This document shows, in pieces, positions 1 through 6,707 of a stretch of DNA of 18,538 nt (position 1 is the stretch's first letter; each line of letters starts with the position of its first letter). Below the pieces are notes generated by a model. It did no database searches. It was not told where the DNA came from and saw nothing but the letters and a program-made list of their open reading frames with translations. A program made the position numbers and the translations under genes. The DNA is from Methanoregulaceae archaeon UBA288 (GTDB lineage Archaea; Halobacteriota; Methanomicrobia; Methanomicrobiales; Methanospirillaceae). Location of the stretch: contig DAEF01000035.1 in NCBI GenBank assembly GCA_002495225.1, positions 1 through 18,538 of the forward strand, given 5' to 3'.

Positions 1-1526
1 TCCCCGGCACCTCCTCGCTCGGGCTCGTCGACGCCGTGCGCCGCAACCCCTCCCTCGAGTACGTCGTGGTCCGGCACGAGGGGAACGGGGCGATGGCCGC
101 GTCGGCCCACTACAAGCTGACGGGGGTGCCGGCGGCCTGCCTGACCATCGGCGGGCCGGGGGCCACGAACCTCGCGACCGGCCTCTACGACGCGAAAGAG
201 GACCACGCGGCCGTGATCGCGCTCGCGGGCCAGGTCGAGTTCCAGTACGCCGGGCCGGGCGGGTTCCAGGAGATCGACCAGGACGCCTTCTTCCGGCCGA
301 TCGCGGTCTACAACGCGACCATCCACGACCGGGCGAAGGCGGTCCAGATCGTGACCGCGGCCGTCAAGCACGCCCTGATCGAGCGCGGCGTGGCGCAGCT
401 CTCGGTCCCGAACAACGTCCAGAAGCTCGCGTTCGACGCCCCGTACTGCCCGGGCGCGTCCTGCCTGCCCGAGACCGCGATCGCGCCGCCCGCGGCGGCC
501 CTCGACCGGGCCGTCGCGGCGATCGCCGGGGCCGAGCGGCCCGTGATCCTGGCCGGGTGGGGCGCGTACACGCACGGTGCGTTCGTCCACGCGCTCGCGA
601 AACAACTCTCTGCCCCGATCCTGACCACGTTCCGGGCGAAGGGCTTCCTGCCCGAGACGGCCGAGCTCGTGGTCGGGGTCCTGGGCAACCTTGGGCCCCC
701 GGAGGCCCGGCAGTACGCGGAGGAGGCCGACCTTCTGGTCACGCTCGGCGTCGGGTTCTCGAAGCAGACGAACGTGCCCCTGGACCGGCCGATCGTCCAG
801 GTCGACCTGGACCCGCTCGTGCTCGTCAAGACGCCGCAGACGATCGGGCTCTGGGGCGACTGCGGCGTCGTGCTGCCGCGCCTGCTCGAGCGTGTCCCCG
901 GGCGGCGCGACGAGGCGCGGGAGGCGGCGATCGCGGCCGGCAAGGCGCGGTGGGCCGGGCAGCTCCGGGCCGAGGCCGGCGCCGGCCAGACGCCGCTCCG
1001 GCCGCCGTTCATCATGAAGGTGCTCTCGGACGTGCTGCCGGCGGACGCGGTGATCGGCCTCGACGTCGGCGAGAACGGCTGGTGGTTCGGCCGGAACTTC
1101 GTCTCCCGGGGCCAGCGCTTCGCCATGTCCGGGTACCTCGCGACCATGGGCTTCGGGTTTCCGGCCACGCTCGCGGCGAAGCTCGCCTACCCCGACCGCC
1201 CCGCGGTCTGCATCACCGGCGACGGCGGGTTCGCGATGGCCATGGGCGAGCTCGTGACCGCGGTCCGGCGCGATCTCGCCATGACCGTCTGCGTGCTCAA
1301 CAACCACCAGTACGGGATGATCCGGCAGGAGCAGGCGATGGAGGGCTACCCGAACTTCGGGACGGACCTCGTGAACCCGGACTTTGCCGCGTACGCCCGG
1401 GCCTGCGGCGCGGACGGCGTGCGGGTCGCCCGGCCCGAAGAGCTCCGGCCCGCGCTCGAGAACGCGCTCGCCGCGGACAGGGTCGTGCTGCTGGACATCG
1501 AGACGGACCCGCGGCGGTTCCCGTGA
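1..1526 (+). CDS. PoxB/acetolactate synthase-like thiamine-pyrophosphate enzyme, 5' end outside window
   Basis: The reading frame is open from base 3, so the start lies upstream. A GTG at 36 is in frame, but family-conserved sequence (PGTSSLGLVDAV) precedes it, so it is not the true start. Seen: the catalytic-type Glu of VRHE at 78-80, GGPGATNL, a central domain, and a C-terminal TPP-binding motif running from GDGG (1218) to the NN pair ending at 1304. About 508 residues are present and probably about 40-50 are missing. Family members decarboxylate pyruvate or a related 2-oxoacid using TPP and often FAD. The segment LYDAKEDHAAVIALAGQ resembles pyruvate oxidase (PoxB) more than biosynthetic IlvB. 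It ends straight after the TPP domain, with no PoxB-like membrane-binding tail. Its stop overlaps the start of the next gene (GTGA), suggesting coupling. Family is sure; substrate is inferred. Confidence 0.85.
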   Translation, partial: PGTSSLGLVDAVRRNPSLEYVVVRHEGNGAMAASAHYKLTGVPAACLTIGGPGATNLATGLYDAKEDHAAVIALAGQVEFQYAGPGGFQEIDQDAFFRPIAVYNATIHDRAKAVQIVTAAVKHALIERGVAQLSVPNNVQKLAFDAPYCPGASCLPETAIAPPAAALDRAVAAIAGAERPVILAGWGAYTHGAFVHALAKQLSAPILTTFRAKGFLPETAELVVGVLGNLGPPEARQYAEEADLLVTLGVGFSKQTNVPLDRPIVQVDLDPLVLVKTPQTIGLWGDCGVVLPRLLERVPGRRDEAREAAIAAGKARWAGQLRAEAGAGQTPLRPPFIMKVLSDVLPADAVIGLDVGENGWWFGRNFVSRGQRFAMSGYLATMGFGFPATLAAKLAYPDRPAVCITGDGGFAMAMGELVTAVRRDLAMTVCVLNNHQYGMIRQEQAMEGYPNFGTDLVNPDFAAYARACGADGVRVARPEELRPALENALAADRVVLLDIETDPRRFP

Positions 1527-2188
1527 CCGACCCGGTCACGGTCTCGGGCCTGGTCGCCGCGCACCGCTGCCCGCTCCGGTACTGGCACGATCTCCAGCGG
1601 CCGCCCCGCGAGTCGGCGCGGTACGCGATCGCGAAGCAGATCGCGGCCCACCTCGGCCCTGGCCTCGACGCGGACCGCGTCTGGGACGAGGTCGTCACCG
1701 TGATGCCCGGGGTCGCTCCAACCGACCGGGCCCTGCTCGACGAGTGGGTCGCGGCCTGTCGCGCGAACCGCTGGCCCCGGCTCGAGCTCCGCGATCGCCC
1801 CGTGCGGTCCCAGCGGCTCGGCCTGGTCGGCCAGGTGGACTGGGTCGCGCCCGACCTCGCGTCCTGCGCAGTCGTCCGGGCGAGCAGGGCGCCGACGTTC
1901 GGCGTGACGGGCGCGGACCGGGTCCGCGCGGCCGCGTACGCGCTCTGCCTCGAGGAGGAGCGGGGCCGGCCGCTCGACGAGGTCACGCTCCTCTACGTTC
2001 CCTCGGGCGCGCTCCGGCGGTACGTCCCCCAGCCCCGGGACCGGCGGGCCGTGCTCCGGGCGCTCGCGGCGGCCCGGCGCGTGCAGGAGGGGCGGGTGCC
2101 GCCGAAACCGGCGGAGGCGCCGTGCGACCGCTGCCCGCACGGAGAGACCTGCGGAGGCGGGGCGCGGAGCGGCGCGGCGATCCTCTAG
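1523..2188 (+). CDS. Cas4/Dna2-like iron-sulfur protein with degenerate nuclease motifs
   Basis: A 221-residue protein starting at GTG 1523, overlapping the TPP-enzyme stop by four bases. The N-terminal VSGLVAAHRCPLRYW matches the opening of Cas4 proteins. Cys16 and the C-terminal CxxCxxxxxC cluster (Cys201, 204, 210) form the four-cysteine pattern that binds an Fe-S cluster in Cas4/AddB-type PD-(D/E)XK nucleases. Asp106 (GQVDW) sits where the first metal-binding Asp is expected. The following ExK motif is replaced by VVRAS (about 117-121). The QxxxY motif reads RVRAAAY, keeping Tyr139 but not Gln. Cas4 normally cuts ssDNA during CRISPR spacer acquisition or repair. This copy probably binds DNA or has another role. 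No CRISPR array or other cas gene lies in the window. Fold call fairly secure; inactivity is inferred. Confidence 0.72.
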   Translation: MTDPVTVSGLVAAHRCPLRYWHDLQRPPRESARYAIAKQIAAHLGPGLDADRVWDEVVTVMPGVAPTDRALLDEWVAACRANRWPRLELRDRPVRSQRLGLVGQVDWVAPDLASCAVVRASRAPTFGVTGADRVRAAAYALCLEEERGRPLDEVTLLYVPSGALRRYVPQPRDRRAVLRALAAARRVQEGRVPPKPAEAPCDRCPHGETCGGGARSGAAIL

Positions 2189-3117
2189 GCGGACTCGAGG
2201 AGCGTCCGTGACCGTATGTACTCGCCGACCGGCTCGCGGCTCGTGCCGACCACGAGCCAGCGCTCGTTGTCGTGCGCCTCGAGGACTCCGGCGGCCTCGA
2301 CCGTCTCGCCCGCGAGCGCCTGGCCGGCGTAGGTGTGCGTGAACGAGAGGACCCGGGAGACCTCGGGATGGTCGAGGTCGTACACGGCCGGGACGTCGTA
2401 GGCAAGGGCGGCGTTGGTAACGGTGGCCTCGATCCGGGCCTTCCCGAGGACCGGGCCCTTCGGCACGGGTCGGGGGTCGATCGCATCGTAGTCGCGGGCG
2501 AAGAGGATGTCGAAGTACGTCCCGCCGACCTGCCCCCGGTTCCACTTACGGCCCTCGTGCAACCTGAACTCGTCGTACGCGAGCTCGGGCCGCCGCTTCG
2601 CGTAGACCCGGCGCCAGAGCTCCTCGGAGAGGTCGTCCGCGAGCCCCTCGCGGATCGCGTGCGGCAGGCGGGCGCGGGCCCGGTCGAAGGCCGCGCCGTA
2701 GACCACGAGGTCGATGTCCGAGCCCGGCCCCTCGAGGCCGACGAGGAGCGAGCCCGTGCAGCCGGCCGTGCCGGGCGCGAGCCCGAGCGCGTCCGCGAGC
2801 TGCCGGACCCGTTCGTCCCGGGCGAGGACGGAGGGGAAGACGGCGTCGGGCTTGTGGACGGCGGCGATCTCGCCGAGCGGGACCCGGTGGAGCAGGTCGA
2901 GGTACTGCGGCTTCTCGGTTGCCACGCGGGCGTAGGCCTCAGGAAAGTCGAGCTTGCGGTAGGCGACGCCCGTGGCTTGGCGGACCCGGTCGCCCGCGGG
3001 GTCGGGGACGTACCGGAGCACGCACCCGGCCCGCTCGGCGTTGTCGTACGCGGCGACCGCGTAGAGCCAGCCGTCCTCGTCCTCGACGAAGTCGCGCAGG
3101 CGCAGGGGCGGGTTCAT
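2185..3117 (-). CDS. Archaeal predicted nucleotidyltransferase (Pol beta superfamily, COG1665-like)
   Basis: A 310-residue protein starting at ATG 3117, which overlaps the TsaC stop (ATGA), so a longer upstream extension in this frame is not the gene. The N-terminal part (RLRDFVEDEDGWLYAVA, then LRYVPD) is typical of a conserved archaeal family. The nucleotidyltransferase signature is GS (122-123), ten residues on DID (134-136), with a possible third Asp at 203 (YFDILFA). These residues bind the metal ions that activate an NTP for transfer. Substrate unknown: nucleic acid, protein or small molecule are all possible. It is last in the DUF5612-TsaC-nucleotidyltransferase operon and converges on the Cas4-like gene, the two TAG stops sharing the palindrome CTAG at 2185-2188. 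Superfamily assignment is firm; function is not established. Confidence 0.8.
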   Translation of the reverse strand: MNPPLRLRDFVEDEDGWLYAVAAYDNAERAGCVLRYVPDPAGDRVRQATGVAYRKLDFPEAYARVATEKPQYLDLLHRVPLGEIAAVHKPDAVFPSVLARDERVRQLADALGLAPGTAGCTGSLLVGLEGPGSDIDLVVYGAAFDRARARLPHAIREGLADDLSEELWRRVYAKRRPELAYDEFRLHEGRKWNRGQVGGTYFDILFARDYDAIDPRPVPKGPVLGKARIEATVTNAALAYDVPAVYDLDHPEVSRVLSFTHTYAGQALAGETVEAAGVLEAHDNERWLVVGTSREPVGEYIRSRTLLESA

Positions 3118-3686
3118 CGGTTTTGGAAGAACGCGACCGCGTCCTCGATTCCTGCCCCGGGGCGGGTGATGGTCCGGTTGACAAGGTCGACCACGGTCGA
3201 GGGGATCCCGGGCAGCCGGCCCGCGTCGATCGTGAAGTCGCGGTAGCAGTGGACGTCGTTGACGGTCGCGGGCTCTGGGGCCCCGTGGGTGTTCGCCGAG
3301 GTGGCCGTGACAGGAGCGTCGAAGCGGGCCAGGAGCTCGGCCGCGATCGGGTGGGAGGGGATCCGGACCCCGACGAGCCCCGTTCCGCAGTGGAGCTGCG
3401 AGGGGAGGATCGGCCGGGCCTCGACCAGGACCGTGAACGGCCCGGGGAGGAAGCGGTCGACGAACTCCTCGGCGAGCGGGTTCAGGCGCGCGACCACGGC
3501 GAGCGTCTCGACGTCGGCGACCGCGATCGAGATCGGCTCCGAGAACGGGCGGTGCTTCGAGTCGTAGACCGAGCGGATCGCCTCGTCGGAGAGGGCGTCC
3601 GCGCCGAGGCCGTAGACGGTCTCGGTCGGGTAGACCACGAGCCCGTCGTGGTTGAGGACCTGGACGGCCCGGTCGATCTGGGCCAC
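3114..3686 (-). CDS. tsaC: L-threonylcarbamoyladenylate synthase, TsaC/YrdC type
   Basis: 190 residues from GTG 3686, directly abutting the stop of the DUF5612 gene. The YrdC fold is recognised by YPTETVYGLGADA (19-31), the KxR pair (Lys44, Arg46, in SKHRPFSEP), GLVGVRIPSHP (103-113) and the SAN motif (130-132). The enzyme makes threonylcarbamoyl-AMP from threonine, bicarbonate and ATP, the first step of t6A formation at position 37 of ANN-decoding tRNAs. KEOPS then transfers the group. Length fits a single YrdC domain; the extra C-terminal Sua5 domain found in many archaeal homologues is absent. It is translationally linked on both sides, to DUF5612 upstream and the nucleotidyltransferase downstream. 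Very confident family call. Confidence 0.93.
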   Translation of the reverse strand: MAQIDRAVQVLNHDGLVVYPTETVYGLGADALSDEAIRSVYDSKHRPFSEPISIAVADVETLAVVARLNPLAEEFVDRFLPGPFTVLVEARPILPSQLHCGTGLVGVRIPSHPIAAELLARFDAPVTATSANTHGAPEPATVNDVHCYRDFTIDAGRLPGIPSTVVDLVNRTITRPGAGIEDAVAFFQNR

Positions 3687-4370
3687 TCAGAACCGCCTCC
3701 CGCGGACCCGGTCGATGTCGAACCGGCCCGTGCTCGAGACGTGCATCACGGCGAAGACGCCGGCCTGGATCGGGTCGGTCACGACGAGGTCCGCGTGCTC
3801 GGGGACCGAGCCGGCCATGTTCAGCGCGATCACGGGGATCCCGGCCTCGCGCACCCGGTCGACTGCCACCGAGACGACGCCGCCCATGAGCGAACCGGCG
3901 AGCACCAGGATCGAAGCCCGGGGCAGGCGGGCCACCGCGTCGACCGCGGCCCCCAGGCTCTCCTCGCCCACGAGCGGGATCGTGTCGACCGAGATCCGTT
4001 CGCCCCGGATGTTGTGCCGGTCGGCCTCGTTCACAGCCCCGAGCGCGACCTGGGCGACCTGCGCCCCGCCGCCGATGATGATCACGCGCGAGCCGTAGAT
4101 CATCGAGAACGGGTCGCACGTGGTCGCGGAGAGGACGTACGGGACCCGACAGAGGTCGGCGATCAGCTGCCCGTGGTCGACGGCGTCGTCCTCGTACTCG
4201 AAGTAGAGCTCGCCCTGCCCCGCGAGCGGCCCGGTCTCGAAGGTCTCCTGGTGGATCATCAGGATGTTCGCGCCGTGGTCGGCCACGACCGCCGCGATGT
4301 CGCGGAGCACCCCTTTCCGGTTCTCAGCGATCAGCCGGATGGCGTGGAGGGGCGCATCTCCGTCGGTCAT
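3687..4370 (-). CDS. ACT-domain protein, DUF5612 family
   Basis: 227 residues from ATG 4370. Residues about 8-80 form an ACT-type ligand-binding domain (LHAIRLIAENRKGVLRDIAA, then ANILMIHQE). The remainder carries a glycine-rich segment SRVIIIGGGAQVAQVALGA (94-112) and a second alpha/beta region (RASILVLAGSLMGG, IPVIALNMAGS). This arrangement matches the DUF5612 family of methanogens. ACT domains usually bind amino acids or similar effectors, so a regulatory role is plausible, but no reaction is known. It is first in the operon with TsaC and the nucleotidyltransferase. No obvious TATA box is visible in the 60 bases upstream, where the T-tract terminator of the DUF4013 copy lies, so its promoter is unclear. 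Family confident, role unknown. Confidence 0.82.
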   Translation of the reverse strand: MTDGDAPLHAIRLIAENRKGVLRDIAAVVADHGANILMIHQETFETGPLAGQGELYFEYEDDAVDHGQLIADLCRVPYVLSATTCDPFSMIYGSRVIIIGGGAQVAQVALGAVNEADRHNIRGERISVDTIPLVGEESLGAAVDAVARLPRASILVLAGSLMGGVVSVAVDRVREAGIPVIALNMAGSVPEHADLVVTDPIQAGVFAVMHVSSTGRFDIDRVRGRRF

Positions 4371-4416
4371 TTCACGATCAGGTGGACACGGATCCGCATT
4401 CAGGCTTGTGGTGGAG

Positions 4417-4424
4417 AAAAAAAA
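4417..4424 (-). terminator. T8 tract downstream of the frameshifted DUF4013 copy
   Basis: A run of eight A on the plus strand is U8 in the minus-strand transcript, 7 bases after the DUF4013 stop. Oligo-U tracts without hairpins are the usual intrinsic terminators of archaea. The equivalent position of each of the other two DUF4013 copies also has a T tract. Confidence 0.6.
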
Positions 4425-4431
4425 GGAGGGA

Positions 4432-5114
4432 TCAGGCCGGCGCCGGGGCGCTGTCGTAGATCAGTGCCGCGTACCGGGCCACGAAGATCGAGAAGGCCGG
4501 CGCGAGCGAGAAGAAGAGCAGGAACCCCAGGCCGAACGTGAGCACGCCGAGGATCGAGAGCACGATGACGACCGCGAAGAGCGCGACGTAGAGGACGATC
4601 AGGGCGACGATGTAGTCACCCCAGCCGATCCGGCCGATGTGCGCGAGGATCGCGCTGAAGTTGAAGGCCTCGCCGAACGAGTCCGTCCGCGCGAACCGGA
4701 CCGAGGCGATCAGCGAGACGAGCGTGATCGCGATCGAGAGAACGAGCTGGACAAGGCCCAGCACGAGGCGAGTCCCATGGCCGCCCCAGAGGCTCCGCCG
4801 TCCATCGACACGTCCGGGCCCGAGACGACGCTGTACGGGATGAAGTACGCCAGGTTGACCGCCATCGAGAGGATGATGACCGGGATCGCGTAGACCAGCT
4901 GGACGATGAAGAGCTTGATCCCGTCGACGAAGACCGCGACCCAGTCCTGGGGATCCGGCGGTGTCCGCTCGCCGCGGTAGACGAGAAGCGTGTACCCGAG
5001 GAGGATGGGGAAGATGATCGTGCCGACGAGCAGGATCAGCCAGCGCGTCCATTGGCCGACGAGCGCCTCCTTCGTATACTCGAAAGAGTCGCTGAGCATT
5101 GCACCGATTTCCAT
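4432..5114 (-). pseudogene. DUF4013 membrane protein copy 1, frameshifted
   Basis: Starts at ATG 5114 behind an AGAGGT ribosome-binding site and reads MEIGAMLSDSFEYTKEALV as in its neighbours, but this frame stops at 4710. The conserved second half (FARTDSFGEAF, then AHIGRIGWGDYI, ending YDSAPAPA at 4432) lies in another frame. The switch falls near 4774-4790, close to short C runs (4774-4776, 4784-4787). The span is 683 bases, one short of a multiple of three. Restoring one base gives about 227 residues, against 216 and 219 in the paralogues. The protein would be a polytopic membrane protein of unknown function. No slippery heptamer suggests programmed shifting. Either a real decaying gene or an assembly error; absence of the TATA box seen in copies 2 and 3 favours decay. 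Confidence 0.75.
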
Positions 5115-5132
5115 TGCAGAGTAACCTCTGCA
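5115..5132. repeat. Perfect 7-bp inverted repeat covering the ribosome-binding site of DUF4013 copy 1
   Basis: TGCAGAG at 5115-5121 and CTCTGCA at 5126-5132 flank a four-base loop, directly before the ATG at 5114 on the minus strand. The Shine-Dalgarno-like AGAGGT lies in the stem and loop. Copy 3 has a weaker AGAG/CTCT pairing at the same place. Confidence 0.5.
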
Positions 5133-5174
5133 GATCCTCGACGACTGACTACTTCAGGATGACGAAATGTGGCG

Positions 5175-5180
5175 AAAAAA
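5175..5180 (-). terminator. T6 tract downstream of DUF4013 copy 2
   Basis: Six consecutive A on the plus strand give a U6 tract in the minus-strand transcript, 7 bases after the stop of DUF4013 copy 2. It matches the arrangement after copy 1, supporting separate transcription units. Confidence 0.5.
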
Positions 5181-5187
5181 GGGTGGA

Positions 5188-5838
5188 TCAGGCCGGCGCC
5201 GGGGCGCTGTCGTAGAGCAGGGTGACGTACCGGGCCCCGAAGATCGAGATCGCCGGGCCGATCACGATCGAGATGATCCAGCCGATGACCGGGATGATCC
5301 CGAGCACGGACGAGATGACGATGAAGACGGCCATCAGCACGACCAGGGCGATGATGTAGTCACCCCAGCCGATCCGGCCGATGTGCGCGAGGATTGCCCT
5401 GACGTTGAACGCCTCGCCGAACGAGTCCGTCCGCGCGAACCGGACCGCTCCGAGGGCGGCGAAGAGGGCGACGACGAGCGTTACGACGAGCAGGATCGGA
5501 ATCCCGATCAGCATGGTTCCCACGCCCGCTGCCGCTGCCGCGTCAGAGCCCGACGCCATCATCGCGAGGGCTCCGCCGAAGAAGAGAAGGCCGACGATGA
5601 TGACCGGGATCGCCCAGATCAGCTCGACGACGAAGAGCTTGATCCCGTCGATGAAGACGGCGACCCAGTCCTCCGGGTCGGGTGGAAACCTTTCGCCCCG
5701 GTAGACCCTGAGGATGTATCCGAGAATGATGGGAAAGACGATCGTGCCGATGAGCAGGATCAGCCAGCGCATCCACTTGTCGACCAGCGCCTCCTTCGTG
5801 TACTCGAAGGAGTCGCCGAGCATGGTACCGATGTCCAT
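5188..5838 (-). CDS. DUF4013 membrane protein, copy 2
   Basis: 216 residues from ATG 5838, with a TGAGGA ribosome-binding site and a TATAAATA box 36 bases upstream. The first 20 residues (MDIGTMLGDSFEYTKEALVD) form a conserved cytoplasmic-looking start. Hydrophobic segments follow at about 24-44, 68-92, 105-132, 160-183 and 184-202. The most conserved stretch is FARTDSFGEAFN (134-145) to GRIGWGDY (154-161), a soluble loop between membrane segments. The C terminus ends LLYDSAPAPA. DUF4013 proteins are common in methanogens and haloarchaea, often in multiple copies, with no known function. This is the middle of three tandem paralogues and appears intact. Family call confident; role, such as envelope or stress function, cannot be inferred. 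Confidence 0.85.
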   Translation of the reverse strand: MDIGTMLGDSFEYTKEALVDKWMRWLILLIGTIVFPIILGYILRVYRGERFPPDPEDWVAVFIDGIKLFVVELIWAIPVIIVGLLFFGGALAMMASGSDAAAAAGVGTMLIGIPILLVVTLVVALFAALGAVRFARTDSFGEAFNVRAILAHIGRIGWGDYIIALVVLMAVFIVISSVLGIIPVIGWIISIVIGPAISIFGARYVTLLYDSAPAPA

Positions 5839-5873
5839 TGCAGAGTGTCCTCACCAGATACTCGTCTGCAAAG

Positions 5874-5881
5874 TATTTATA
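5874..5881 (-). promoter_or_regulatory. TATA box of DUF4013 copy 2
   Basis: TATAAATA on the minus strand, in a local AT-rich patch, 36 bases upstream of the ATG at 5838. The same octamer followed by CTTTG or CTTTGT occurs upstream of copy 3. This predicts a transcript start near 5850 with a short leader carrying the ribosome-binding site. Confidence 0.75.
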
Positions 5882-5899
5882 CGATAATTGAAGCCGGCG

Positions 5900-5904
5900 A
5901 AAAA
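5900..5904 (-). terminator. T5 tract downstream of DUF4013 copy 3
   Basis: Five A on the plus strand (U5 in the minus transcript), 6 bases after the stop of copy 3 and just upstream of the copy 2 promoter. Shorter than the tracts after copies 1 and 2, so less certain. Confidence 0.4.
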
Positions 5905-5910
5905 TGGAGG

Positions 5911-6570
5911 TCAGGCCGGCGCAGGCACACTGTCGTAGAGCAGCGTGACGTACCGTGCCGAGAAGATGTAGAAGGCGGGCGTCAGGACCAGGAGAAGAAG
6001 CCAGCCGAGGATCGGGATGACGGACAGTACGACTGCGATCACCACGAGGGCGATGATCAGAACGACGAGCGCGACGATGTAGGGTCCCCAGCCGATCCGG
6101 CCGATGTGCGCGAGGATCGCCCTGACGTTGAACGCCTCGCCGAACGAGTCCGTCCGCGCTAGACGTATGGCACCGATCACCTCGAAGAGTGCGATGACGA
6201 TCGCGAGCACCATGACGATCAGGAAGCCGACCATCATGGTGCCGAACCCCGCAGCCGATGCCGCGTCGGATCCCGAGTCCACCAGCATGAACGAGGCGCC
6301 GAAGAGGAGCGCGTAGATGACGATCAGCGGGATCGAGTAGACGAGGTTGACGACGAAGAGCTTGAGCCCGTCGATGAAGAGCCGGCCATAGTCGAGAAGG
6401 TCGGGTGCCGCCCGGGCCCCGCGGAAGATCTCCATCATGTAGCCGTAGATGATGAAGTTCACGATCGGGATGATGCTGACGATGATGAGGATGAACCACT
6501 TGACCCACTTCCCCATCAATCCCTCTTTCGTGTACTCGAGCGAGTGACCGAGCATCGTGCCGAAGTCCAT
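5911..6570 (-). CDS. DUF4013 membrane protein, copy 3
   Basis: 219 residues from ATG 6570. A longer in-frame start at 6618 would place the TATA box inside the coding region. The 6570 start aligns with both paralogues (MDFGTMLGHSLEYTKEGLM) and follows a strong GAGGTGA ribosome-binding site, so it is preferred. Hydrophobic segments lie near residues 24-48, 72-95, 108-134 and 163-204. The conserved loop is LARTDSFGEAFN then AHIGRIGWG, and the end is LLYDSVPAPA. Compared with copies 1 and 2 it is the most diverged, lacking the PPDPEDWVAV stretch (APDLLDYGRL instead). Function unknown. It has its own promoter and is divergent from RNase HIII. Confidence 0.85.
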   Translation of the reverse strand: MDFGTMLGHSLEYTKEGLMGKWVKWFILIIVSIIPIVNFIIYGYMMEIFRGARAAPDLLDYGRLFIDGLKLFVVNLVYSIPLIVIYALLFGASFMLVDSGSDAASAAGFGTMMVGFLIVMVLAIVIALFEVIGAIRLARTDSFGEAFNVRAILAHIGRIGWGPYIVALVVLIIALVVIAVVLSVIPILGWLLLLVLTPAFYIFSARYVTLLYDSVPAPA

Positions 6571-6607
6571 AGTGAGAGTCACCTCTGAGTACGCTCTGAC
6601 TACAAAG

Positions 6608-6615
6608 TATTTATA
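6608..6615 (-). promoter_or_regulatory. TATA box of DUF4013 copy 3
   Basis: TATAAATA on the minus strand, 38 bases upstream of the ATG at 6570. Same sequence and nearly the same spacing as the copy 2 promoter. It lies in the 137-base divergent region (6571-6707) shared with the RNase HIII gene. Confidence 0.75.
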
Positions 6616-6675
6616 CAATGGTTGTTGCCAAGGGGTTCCGGCGAGGGGGCCGCGAGAGACGCGGCTCGCTCTCCG

Positions 6676-6684
6676 CCTTTATCC
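6676..6684 (+). promoter_or_regulatory. Possible TATA element of the RNase HIII gene
   Basis: CCTTTATCC stands out from GC-rich surroundings and lies about 25-30 bases before the ATG at 6708. That is the distance expected for a leaderless or near-leaderless transcript, and no good ribosome-binding site precedes the ATG. Weak consensus, so tentative. Confidence 0.35.
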
Positions 6685-6707
6685 CTTCCGGCGCCCAACC
6701 CGTCCTG

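Larger units (their letters stand above)
4432..6570 (-). repeat. Tandem DUF4013 paralogue array with a near-identical 91-bp patch
   Basis: Three head-to-tail paralogues. The segment coding for the conserved FARTDSFGEAF to GRIGWG region is at 4612-4702, 5356-5446 and about 6079-6169. Copies 1 and 2 differ at only four of 91 bases by eye, including synonymous sites, while the surrounding membrane segments differ strongly. Copies 1 and 2 also share an almost identical stretch at the stop codon end (about 4429 and 5186 onward). Confidence 0.7.

Noticed and set aside
1523..2188. Cas4-like gene as sign of a CRISPR-Cas locus
   Set aside because: No direct-repeat array, cas1, cas2 or effector gene is visible on either strand of the window, and the nuclease motifs are degenerate.
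557..2188. Fusion of the Cas4-like protein to a long upstream frame
   Set aside because: The upstream part is an Arg/Gly-rich shadow of the TPP enzyme; the GTG at 1523 overlapping its stop gives the conserved Cas4-like start.
3118..4119. N-terminal extension of the nucleotidyltransferase frame across tsaC and DUF5612
   Set aside because: The extension is Arg/Gly/Pro-rich shadow of the other genes; the ATG at 3117 overlaps the tsaC stop and begins the conserved family sequence.
4760..4800. Programmed -1 frameshift in DUF4013 copy 1
   Set aside because: No X XXY YYZ slippery heptamer in the zero frame and both paralogues are single-frame, so mutation or assembly error is more likely.
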